Source of the DNA: Mucilaginibacter geliditolerans
GTDB taxonomy: Bacteria; Bacteroidota; Bacteroidia; Sphingobacteriales; Sphingobacteriaceae
Length of the DNA: 64,000 nucleotides
NCBI RefSeq assembly: GCF_014200495.1
Contig: NZ_JACHBY010000003.1
Coordinates: 496,001-560,000 of the forward strand
Direction: 5' to 3'
Of this stretch, positions 49,914-56,966 are shown one piece after another. Positions within the stretch are counted from its first letter, which is position 1. Each line of letters begins with the position of its first letter. The notes beneath the pieces were generated by a model. It saw only the letters and a program-made list of their open reading frames with translations, was not told the origin of the DNA and did no database searches. A program made the position numbers and the translations under genes.

Positions 49914-50849
49914 ATGAGTGAACCAAACATAACCCGCAAAAAGGACAAGTCTCAAGATAAGCCTAATCGAATTCCTAATAGCGGCGATAACTCCCATAAA
50001 ACGAAAACTATTATAAAAAGAATTATCACTTTTTTGAGCAATAAAAATAATCAGACATTAATATCAAATTGTGTTTCTATCGGAATGCTAATAGTTACTG
50101 CCGTTTTAGCGTGGTATACTTTTAAACTTTTTGAACAAGCGACCACTCAAACCGCTGCATCTGCTAAATCTGCAAATGCGGCAGCAGCGTCTGTTACGAT
50201 TGCACAACAAACTTTTATAGCAGATACTATTTATAATAACAAATCTATCAAAAGTCAAGTAGTCGCCATACGAAAGGCTCATATTGCTGATAGTATTAAA
50301 GCAATAAAGGACAGTTTGACGTTTGATCTTCAGAAACAAGGACTTCAAGGCCAAATAGCATCACTTATTGAAACTCGAAAAGATTTCGAAAAGGAAAATC
50401 AGCCTTATTTAGTGGCGAAGGAACTCCAAAATCCAATATTTAAAGCGGGAAGTATAGTAAGCTTTGACTATAGTTTGTTTAATTATGGCAAACAACCTGT
50501 TAAAATTATAAAAATGGGAAGCACTCTTGAATTTGTGCCTAAACAAGATTCTGTGTCATTTCTCAAAAATCCATTTAGTTACCTTACCAATTGGCAAGAT
50601 GTTTCTGAATATGTTGCCAACGGTTATCCAAGGAAAGAATTCTTTAAACAAAAAGAATTAATGTCTAGTTCTACTGAATATGCATTCTACAATGGAATTT
50701 ACACAATTTACTTGATTGGAAGATGTGATTATATAAATAACATCAATGAGAAAGAAAGAAGGTATGATTATCTTATTAAAATATCTTATACAAAAGAGTA
50801 TGGAGAATTATGGAGTTTCATTTACAACGAAAACTATGATATAAAATAA
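49914..50849 (+). CDS. Single-span membrane protein with coiled stalk, paralogue 2 (unknown function)
   Basis: A 311-residue protein with the same plan as the gene at 39169: basic N-terminus (MSEPNITRKKDKSQDKPNRI), one helix (about 52-73, CVSIGMLIVTAVLAWYTFKL), Ala/Ser-rich stalk (ASAKSANAAAASVTIAQQTF), then a beta-rich domain opening PYLVAKELQNPIFKAGSIVS and ending YNENYDIK. Shared spots are GMLxVT, QQT/HQT, ET..DFE/ET..QFE, PVKII/PAKII. The upstream 35 bases (AAGATTATATATTTATAG to AACAAAATA) also match those of paralogue 1. Function unknown. A+T-rich by eye. Confidence 0.8.
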   Translation: MSEPNITRKKDKSQDKPNRIPNSGDNSHKTKTIIKRIITFLSNKNNQTLISNCVSIGMLIVTAVLAWYTFKLFEQATTQTAASAKSANAAAASVTIAQQTFIADTIYNNKSIKSQVVAIRKAHIADSIKAIKDSLTFDLQKQGLQGQIASLIETRKDFEKENQPYLVAKELQNPIFKAGSIVSFDYSLFNYGKQPVKIIKMGSTLEFVPKQDSVSFLKNPFSYLTNWQDVSEYVANGYPRKEFFKQKELMSSSTEYAFYNGIYTIYLIGRCDYINNINEKERRYDYLIKISYTKEYGELWSFIYNENYDIK

Positions 50850-50961
50850 CATTACTCCCCAATGCTACCACACGCGTGTCGCGTGTGCCCAAACCCTTAA
50901 AGTGTCCGCTGTGTCCACAACACCCTATCTTCTGGACGGACAAAACATAAACGAGCGCCGG

Positions 50962-51027
50962 GGTCATGCTGAGGCACTCGAAGCATAAGCGTAAAGGCCT
51001 TTGCCCACACACTTCGAGTGCCTCAGT
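50962..51027. repeat. GCACTCGAAGC palindrome (REP-B), copy 3
   Basis: GGTCATGCTGAGGCACTCGA ... TTCGAGTGCCTCAGTATAAC, with the central block GCGTAAAGGCCTTTGCCC inverted relative to copies 1 and 2. Confidence 0.8.
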
Positions 51028-51062
51028 ATAACTGCCTGCGCACAACTGTTCTCTCTGCCATC

Positions 51063-51165
51063 GTCATTGCGAGGAGGAACGACGTGGCAATCCCTGACTA
51101 CGCAAGTCAACGATGCTTATCCCTTTGCTCTGTACAGTTTGGGATTGCCACGCTATCGCAATGAC
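51063..51165. repeat. GTCAT...ATGAC palindrome (REP-A)
   Basis: GTCATTGCGAGGAGGAACGA and GTGGCAATCCC mirrored by GGGATTGCCAC and GCTATCGCAATGAC. Confidence 0.85.
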
Positions 51166-51248
51166 GCTTGGTGAGGGTGTGGCCGGAAATGTTCGCAACT
51201 AGCGCCCCCCGGGAACGGACGGACAAAACAGCTAACTCACCATTACCC

Positions 51249-51341
51249 GTCATCTCGAACTTGTTTCGGGATCCCATCATAACAGTGACCAGTATGACGA
51301 ATACCTGGCTTGTGAGGTGCTGAAACAAGTTCAGCATGACG
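51249..51341. repeat. GTCAT...ATGAC palindrome, variant
   Basis: GTCATCTCGAACTTGTTTCG mirrored by TGAAACAAGTTCAGCATGAC. Same ends, different arms. Confidence 0.7.
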
Positions 51342-51355
51342 GCTTGATACTGTAG

Positions 51356-51381
51356 TTCCCCCTTCAGGGGGTTAGGGGGCT
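51356..51381. repeat. CCCCCTAACCCCCTGAAGGGGG repeat (family E), copy 2
   Basis: Reverse-complement match to 28773-28799. On the minus strand it supplies the last codons (Ser-Pro-Leu-Thr-Pro) and the TGA stop of the deacetylase gene. Confidence 0.75.
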
Positions 51382-51987
51382 AAAGCTATACCCTGCCTTG
51401 CTCCAGGCTTCCATCGCCTTTGGCAAAACATATTCAAGGCGGTTAAATGCCTTTAGGCTATCATGAAAAACTACGATGGAGCCACTCTCGGTGTGCTTTA
51501 AAACTTGCTTCAAACATCGCCCGGGTTGCAGGTTAATATCAAAGTCGCCGCTGAGCACATCCCACATGATGAGCTTAATGCCGGGTATCGCATTTTTTAG
51601 TAGTTTTATCTGCTCTCTTTTTATCCTGCCATATGGCGGGCGAAAAAGTTTTGTATGCAGTAATTTATCAGCTTTTAATGTATTTTTGAGGTAATCCTGG
51701 CTATCTGTTTTCCAGCCTTTTAAATGGTTGTAGGTATGATTGCCGATGGCATGGCCATCAGCCTTTATCTGTTCAAAAATATCAGGATGTTTGCGTACAT
51801 TATCGCCAATACAAAAAAAGGTGGCTTTGGCATTGTACTGTTTTAAAATATTTAATACAAACGGTGTAACAATAGGTATGGGGCCATCGTCAAAAGTGAG
51901 ATAAATGCAAGGTTTATCCTGTTTCATATCCCATATAAGTTCGGGATACAGCTTTTTTAACAGCAATGGCGTTTTAAACAGGTACAT
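51364..51987 (-). CDS. Polysaccharide deacetylase (NodB domain)
   Basis: A 207-residue protein. NodB motifs: IYLTFDDGPIPIVTPFVL (residues 28-45, catalytic Asp and metal Asp), GHAIGNHTYNHLKGW (about 75-90, metal HxxxH), LFRPPYGRIKREQI, IMWDVLSGDFDIN and GSIVVFHDSLKAF with the catalytic-base His region. All key residues are present. It has no cleavable signal (N-terminus MYLFKTPLLLKKLYPELIWD), so location is uncertain. It de-N-acetylates peptidoglycan, chitin-like or surface glycan. The C-terminal five residues come from a dispersed repeat. Confidence 0.9.
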   Translation of the reverse strand: MYLFKTPLLLKKLYPELIWDMKQDKPCIYLTFDDGPIPIVTPFVLNILKQYNAKATFFCIGDNVRKHPDIFEQIKADGHAIGNHTYNHLKGWKTDSQDYLKNTLKADKLLHTKLFRPPYGRIKREQIKLLKNAIPGIKLIMWDVLSGDFDINLQPGRCLKQVLKHTESGSIVVFHDSLKAFNRLEYVLPKAMEAWSKAGYSFSPLTP

Positions 51988-52110
51988 TTTTTATAAAAAA
52001 ATAGTTAGGTTCAACAGTTCATAACAACCTGTACATTAACTATAAATAATTACAATTATTAAGTAGAGGCATGGATGTATCACAATCCGTGAACGGACAA
52101 ATATAACCTT

Positions 52111-53562
52111 ATGGCACAACATATATTAAAATTTAAAAAGGCAATTCTACTCGGTATTATGCTTACTGCAATTGGTTTTACCGCCAATGCCCAGCAGGTA
52201 ATAAGCCTGCAAAAAGCAGTCAACCTTACCTTGCAGCGTAACCTAACCATACAACAGGCGCAGGTAACCCAGTCATTAGCTGCCCAGGATGTTGACCAAA
52301 GCAAATACAATTTATTACCCAGCGCAAGTGCAAACCCTACAGCCGGTTGGGGTTTTGGTCGTAGCCCGGTAGCAGGTGCTTATGTGTATGCCAATCAAAC
52401 AATTTTTAATGTAAATGCCAGCGCAGCAGTGCAGGTTACGCTTTTCCAGGGCGGACAACTTCGCAACCAGATCATCGAAAATAAACTCATACTGGATGCT
52501 GATAAAACAAGCGTAGAGAAAGTTAAAAACGACCTTATTTTAAATGTGGTGACTGATTACCTCCAGATACTGGCAAATATGGACCTGATAACAGCCGCCA
52601 AACAGCAAATCGGCATTGCGAATATTACACTCGACAGGTCGCAGAAAAGCTTTAACGCCGGCAATCAAACCCTTGCCGATCTTTCGCAGGCTAAGGCAGG
52701 CCTATCCACCGCGGAACTTAACCTTACAACAGCACAAAATCAATACGCATCTTCCATCCTGACATTAAAACAGTACATGGAAATGAGCCCCGACTCCAAC
52801 ATTGTTATTGAAAAACCCGATGTAAGCCATTTTAACGATATTAAAACAGTATTTGATGCTGATGAAGTTGCTAAAACAGCCATGGGCGTTAACCCGGATG
52901 TACACCTGGCTGAGTTGCAGGAAAAAAGCTATCAGCAGCAAATTAAAATAGCCAAAGGCAATTATTACCCAACACTGGCACTGTACGGCAACCTTGCATC
53001 GTACTACTCAAGCGCGCAGGATAAGTTCAGGATAACAGGGCTTACTACACCTGTTGTACAGCCTATAGGTGTGGTTTCATCAACAGGCGATATAGTTAAT
53101 AGTCTTCAGCCGGTATCAAACCCTATTTACGGGCCGTATTCATTTACCCGCCAGTTTGATGACAACTTTAACCAAAGCGTAGGCATTAGCTTGCAGATAC
53201 CTATTTTCAACCACTTTACGGCACGTACCTCGGTAAGAAAAGCTAAGCTTAATTATGAGTACGCGCAAATAAGCACGCAGCTTGCACGCAATACTTTAAC
53301 AAAAACTATTTCGCAGGCGGTGCTGGATGTGGAGTCGGCAGAGAAAACCTATCTATCGGCCATACAAACTTATAATGCCAATAAAGAAGCCTTTAATATA
53401 GTACAGCAAAGGTATAACGTGGGGCTTGTAAACTCACTTGATTATAATACCTCATTAACCAACTTTAACAAGGCCGAAACCGATATGATACAGGCCAAAT
53501 ACACGGTTATATTCAGAAGTAAAGTAATTGATTATTACCTGGGGATACCGATAACGTTGTAA
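52111..53562 (+). CDS. TolC-family outer-membrane efflux protein
   Basis: A 483-residue protein with signal peptide (MAQHILKFKKAILLGIMLTA to ANAQ) and two OEP repeats. Long helical hairpins include QQVISLQKAVNLTLQRNLTI (start of the first) and RTSVRKAKLNYEYAQISTQL (second); the segment VPTLAL-like NYYPTLALYGNLASYYSSAQ lies between. It forms the trimeric outer-membrane channel of an export complex, with the membrane-fusion protein encoded next. Confidence 0.93.
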   Translation: MAQHILKFKKAILLGIMLTAIGFTANAQQVISLQKAVNLTLQRNLTIQQAQVTQSLAAQDVDQSKYNLLPSASANPTAGWGFGRSPVAGAYVYANQTIFNVNASAAVQVTLFQGGQLRNQIIENKLILDADKTSVEKVKNDLILNVVTDYLQILANMDLITAAKQQIGIANITLDRSQKSFNAGNQTLADLSQAKAGLSTAELNLTTAQNQYASSILTLKQYMEMSPDSNIVIEKPDVSHFNDIKTVFDADEVAKTAMGVNPDVHLAELQEKSYQQQIKIAKGNYYPTLALYGNLASYYSSAQDKFRITGLTTPVVQPIGVVSSTGDIVNSLQPVSNPIYGPYSFTRQFDDNFNQSVGISLQIPIFNHFTARTSVRKAKLNYEYAQISTQLARNTLTKTISQAVLDVESAEKTYLSAIQTYNANKEAFNIVQQRYNVGLVNSLDYNTSLTNFNKAETDMIQAKYTVIFRSKVIDYYLGIPITL

Positions 53563-53564
53563 GA

Positions 53565-53690
53565 TAGAAAAGTCCGAAAGTCGGGAAGTCAGTAAAGACC
53601 GAAAGTCAGGAAGTTGGGCTTACATAATAAGACAAGAAATTAAAAAAACATAAAATCCGAAATCGAAAATCCGAAATCCGAAATCATAAG
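53565..53690. repeat. GAAAGTC / CCGAAATC motif array between tolC-like and adaptor genes
   Basis: Imperfect GTCCGAAAGTCGGGAAGTCA words, then AAAATCCGAAATCGAAAATC and CCGAAATCCGAAATCAT words, fill the 132-base spacer. Confidence 0.6.
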
Positions 53691-53694
53691 CATC

Positions 53695-55032
53695 ATGGGA
53701 AAAACTACAAAATATATATTAATAACGGTTGGCGTGGTAATCGTTTTACTGGTAATAGGTAAAATGACCGGCTTATTGGGCGGCCAAAGCAAAACGCAGG
53801 TGGCAACCGAAAAAGTAGCCGTACGCGATATTGTTGAAACCGTTACCGCCAGCGGCAAGATCAAGCCCCACCTTGAAGTGAAAATAAGTGCCGAGGTTTC
53901 GGGTGAGATAGTTGAGCTGCCTGTAAGGGAGGGCGATGTGGTTAAAAAAGGCCAGTTGCTTTGTAAAATAAGGCCCGATGCATTAAAATCTGCTTTTGAA
54001 CGTAACGTGGCATCATACAATACCCAAAAGGCAAGTGTAGGCAACTCAAAACAATTGCTGGCACAGGCACAGGCTACTTATGATAACCAGGCCTCCATCT
54101 ACAAACGCGATCAAACACTTTTCGATAACAAAGTACTTACAGCAGCCGAATTTGATGCTGCCAAAGCAAGCTATGAAGGTGCGAAAGCCGGTCTTGAAGC
54201 TGCCAAACAAAATGTTATCGGTTCAAACTATGGGCTGGCGCAATCATCGGCATCGGTACAGGAAGCTCAGGCTGACCTGGACAAAACCAGCATCTTTTCG
54301 CCTATTGATGGGGTGATATCAAAACTATCTGTTGAAAAAGGCGACCGTGTACTGGGCACCATACAATTTGCTGGTACCGATATCATGACCGTATCAGATC
54401 TGAGCAAAATGGATGTAAATGTTGATGTGAACGAGAACGATATTAACCGCATAGAGCTTGGCGATTCATCGAATATTGATGTGGATGCTTTCGTTGATAA
54501 AAAATTCACAGGTGCGGTATCAGAAATTGGCAGCTCGGCAAATGTGGTGGGCACCAATGCCGATCAGGTTACCAACTTTACCGTTAAAGTGCGTATCAAC
54601 CCTGAATCATACATGGCATTGTTGAACAAAACTGCTACTAACCCTTCACCTTTCCGCCCGGGACTAACGGCTACAGTTGATATCAGGACCAACCATGTAC
54701 GTGGCATAACAGTGCCTATCCAGTCGGTAACTACCCGCGAAGATAAAAAGGCAGCTAAACCAGGTGATGCCAGCAGCGATGATGATAAACAGGTAAAAAT
54801 GAGTACCGTTGTTAAAGAATATGTGTTTGTGTACAATGCCGGTAAACTAAAACAGGTACTGGTAACCACAGGCATACAGGATGATAGCTACATACAGGTA
54901 TTAACCGGCCTTAAAAATGGCGATGAAGTGGTATCAGCACCATACTCAGCTATATCAAAAACATTGAGCGATGGCATGCTGGTTGAGAAGGTTGATAAAT
55001 CAAAATTATTCGACAAGCCAGCTGATAATTAA
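53695..55032 (+). CDS. Periplasmic adaptor (membrane-fusion protein) of an efflux pump
   Basis: A 445-residue protein anchored by one N-terminal helix (TKYILITVGVVIVLLVIGKM). A lipoyl-like half begins ETVTASGKIKPHLEVKISAE and VSGEIVELPVREGDVVKKGQ; a coiled hairpin (residues about 110-195) and second lipoyl half (DKTSIFSPIDGVISKLSVEK) follow, then a beta-barrel domain (VDVNENDINRIELGDSSNID). The C-terminal domain includes YVFVYNAGKLKQVLVTTGIQ. It resembles MacA-type adaptors. No permease or ATPase gene follows; gpsA does, after a terminator. Confidence 0.9.
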   Translation: MGKTTKYILITVGVVIVLLVIGKMTGLLGGQSKTQVATEKVAVRDIVETVTASGKIKPHLEVKISAEVSGEIVELPVREGDVVKKGQLLCKIRPDALKSAFERNVASYNTQKASVGNSKQLLAQAQATYDNQASIYKRDQTLFDNKVLTAAEFDAAKASYEGAKAGLEAAKQNVIGSNYGLAQSSASVQEAQADLDKTSIFSPIDGVISKLSVEKGDRVLGTIQFAGTDIMTVSDLSKMDVNVDVNENDINRIELGDSSNIDVDAFVDKKFTGAVSEIGSSANVVGTNADQVTNFTVKVRINPESYMALLNKTATNPSPFRPGLTATVDIRTNHVRGITVPIQSVTTREDKKAAKPGDASSDDDKQVKMSTVVKEYVFVYNAGKLKQVLVTTGIQDDSYIQVLTGLKNGDEVVSAPYSAISKTLSDGMLVEKVDKSKLFDKPADN

Positions 55033-55145
55033 GCTTAAGGCATGAGATTTGAGATGGGAGATATGAGATAAAAAGATCCTGCATCTACCTTCTGCAAATA
55101 AAAGTCGCGCATCACATAGCTAACATCTCAAATCTACTCTATATT

Positions 55146-55190
55146 TGTCCTGCCCGGAAAAACAATTTCCAGGCAGGACATTTTTATTTT
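55146..55190 (+). terminator. Terminator after the adaptor gene
   Basis: TGTCCTGCC pairs with GGCAGGACA, followed by TTTTTATTTT. It ends four bases before the gpsA ATG. Confidence 0.9.
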
Positions 55191-55194
55191 GTTG

Positions 55195-56202
55195 ATGGCT
55201 AAGCAAAAAAATAAGATCACAGTTGTAGGCGGGGGTAGTTGGGCTACTGCTAATGTTAAAATGCTCTCGGACAATGTTACTGAGAAGGAGATTTTTTGGT
55301 GGATGCGCAGCACGCAAGCGGTTGAGCATATCCATAAATTCGGACACAACCCTAATTACCTGAGCTCTGTTGATATTAAAGTACCGGCAGCCAATATCTC
55401 AACCAATCTTAAAGAACTGATAGCACCGGCAGATTTTATATTGCTGAATGTGCCTGCCGCGTTCCTGAAGGATGCCTTAAAAGGCATTACCCCTGCTGAC
55501 CTGGCAGGCAAAAAAATAGTATCAGCCATAAAAGGTATAGTACCTGACGAGAACCAGATCATCGGCGAGTTTTTAAACCAGCATTACAACGTATCATTTG
55601 ATGATTTTGTAGTGATCAGTGGGCCATGCCATGCTGAAGAAGTAGCGCTTGAGAAATTATCCTATTTAACCATTGCCTCGCGTGATATTGAGCTGGCAGC
55701 TGAGTTTGCCGGGATGATAAACACCCGCTATATTAAAACCAATGTATCTGACGATATATATGGTACAGAGTACGGTGCTGTACTAAAAAATGTATATGCC
55801 ATAGCCAGCGGCATATGCCACGGCGTAGGTTATGGTGATAATTTTCAATCTGTTTTAATATCAAACGCCATACGCGAGCTGGAACGCTTTGTTGATACCG
55901 TTCACCCTATCGACAGGGACATCAAGGAATCCGCCTACCTGGGCGATCTGATGGTTACCGCTTACTCCCAGTTTAGCCGTAACCGCACCTTTGGCAACAT
56001 GATAGGTAAGGGCTACACCGTTAGGTCGGCACAGTTAGAAATGAACATGATAGCCGAAGGTTACTATGCTGTTAATTGCCTTCACGAGGTAAACAAAAAC
56101 TATAAGGTACACATGCCAATCTGCAACGCGGTGTACAATATATTGTATCAAAAACATTCTCCGGCATTAGAAATGAAACTTTTGGCAGAGGAATTGAGTT
56201 AG
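55195..56202 (+). CDS. gpsA: NAD(P)-dependent glycerol-3-phosphate dehydrogenase
   Basis: A 335-residue enzyme starting at ATG 55195; the TTG codons just before it overlap the terminator tail. The Rossmann motif is KITVVGGGSWATANVKMLSD, and the catalytic region has GTEYGAVLKNVYAIASGICH with the active Lys, then GYGDNFQSVLISNAIREL. IVPDENQIIGEFL and ISGPCHAEEVALEKLSYLTI are also typical. It makes sn-glycerol-3-phosphate for phospholipids. The leader is only a few bases beyond the upstream terminator, so the promoter presumably lies within it. Confidence 0.95.
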   Translation: MAKQKNKITVVGGGSWATANVKMLSDNVTEKEIFWWMRSTQAVEHIHKFGHNPNYLSSVDIKVPAANISTNLKELIAPADFILLNVPAAFLKDALKGITPADLAGKKIVSAIKGIVPDENQIIGEFLNQHYNVSFDDFVVISGPCHAEEVALEKLSYLTIASRDIELAAEFAGMINTRYIKTNVSDDIYGTEYGAVLKNVYAIASGICHGVGYGDNFQSVLISNAIRELERFVDTVHPIDRDIKESAYLGDLMVTAYSQFSRNRTFGNMIGKGYTVRSAQLEMNMIAEGYYAVNCLHEVNKNYKVHMPICNAVYNILYQKHSPALEMKLLAEELS

Positions 56203-56239
56203 TATAGATATATACATATAACTTAACTCAAGAAATATC

Positions 56240-56518
56240 ATGAAGAATGCATTTAAAGTTGCAATTTTTGCAGCAGGATTGTTTATTGCCACTCAAAGCC
56301 ACGCACAAAGTAAAGTAGACAGAGACGCCAAAGCCGTTGGCCACAAAACATCAGAAGTAGCCGCCAAAGGCAAAGCCGATGTTGTTGACAAAAAATACAA
56401 AGGCAAAAAGGGCCCCAAGGGACAAACCATTTACATTGATAAATATTCTCATTATTATTATGTAAATTCAAAGGGACATAAGTATTACTGTAAAAAGTCG
56501 GAATTAAGAGACCGATAA
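56240..56518 (+). CDS. Small secreted basic protein (possible PBCV basic-adaptor motif)
   Basis: A 92-residue protein with signal peptide (MKNAFKVAIFAAGLFIATQSHAQ). The middle is Lys/Ala-rich (SEVAAKGKADVVDKKYKGKK), and the C-terminal part GQTIYIDKYSHYYYVNSKGH KYYCKKSELRDR recalls the PBCV-specific basic adaptor repeat also seen in Pedobacter relatives (tentative). High basic charge suggests binding to nucleic acid, LPS or cell wall. Function not known. Confidence 0.7.
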   Translation: MKNAFKVAIFAAGLFIATQSHAQSKVDRDAKAVGHKTSEVAAKGKADVVDKKYKGKKGPKGQTIYIDKYSHYYYVNSKGHKYYCKKSELRDR

Positions 56519-56541
56519 CCAGGAATTAAACGTTTGTTGCC

Positions 56542-56862
56542 ATGAAAAACTACCCTTTGATATTTGTGCATGCAGCATGTGCATTTATACTATTTACCCC
56601 GGCATGTAAAAGCACATCAAACAAGAAACTGGTAGGCGAGTGGCATTCAAAGGCCGATGGCAGCAAACTTAAAATAACCGACAAGTCTTTTGTTCTCGAG
56701 AATGATTCGCCTGATCCGGAGGATTATTTTGTTAAGGGCGATACCATTTACACTTCATTTGAGGGCAATTTACCTTATACCAAATATGCTATAGTAAAGG
56801 TCGACGAGCATCAGCTGGAGCTGGTTACGCCCGATTCAGCAACTATAGCATTTACCAAATAA
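56542..56862 (+). CDS. Small lipoprotein
   Basis: A 106-residue protein. Hydrophobic N-terminus MKNYPLIFVHAACAFILFTP and lipobox-like FTPAC (Cys about residue 22). The mature part KLVGEWHSKADGSKLKITD and DTIYTSFEGNLPYTKYAIVK looks like a small lipocalin-like or META-type beta barrel. It follows the basic secreted protein after 23 bases. No family assigned. Confidence 0.7.
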   Translation: MKNYPLIFVHAACAFILFTPACKSTSNKKLVGEWHSKADGSKLKITDKSFVLENDSPDPEDYFVKGDTIYTSFEGNLPYTKYAIVKVDEHQLELVTPDSATIAFTK

Positions 56863-56867
56863 AACGA

Positions 56868-56897
56868 AAGCCCCCCGGATCTTACGACGGGAGGCTT
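56868..56897. terminator. Hairpin between convergent lipoprotein and helicase genes
   Basis: AAGCC-CCCG pairs with CGGG-GGCTT around a short loop. Tails are not U-rich on the plus strand, so the call is moderate. Confidence 0.5.
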
Positions 56898-56900
56898 CAT

Positions 56901-56935
56901 CAAACTAAACTAAACTAAACTAAACTAAACAAACT
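56901..56935. repeat. (TAAAC)n microsatellite
   Basis: Six to seven copies of a pentamer (CAAAC, five TAAAC, AAAC), in a 104-base convergent intergene gap. Confidence 0.85.
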
Positions 56936-56966
56936 CAAATGCTTCTGCTAAGAAGCAATATGAAAA

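Larger units (their letters stand above)
50850..51363. other. Repeat-filled gap downstream of paralogue 2
   Basis: Holds a CACACGC/GCGTGTG hairpin (50870-50888), a GCACTCGAAGC palindrome (50962-51027), a REP-A palindrome (51063-51165), and a variant palindrome (51249-51341). No gene. Confidence 0.85.
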
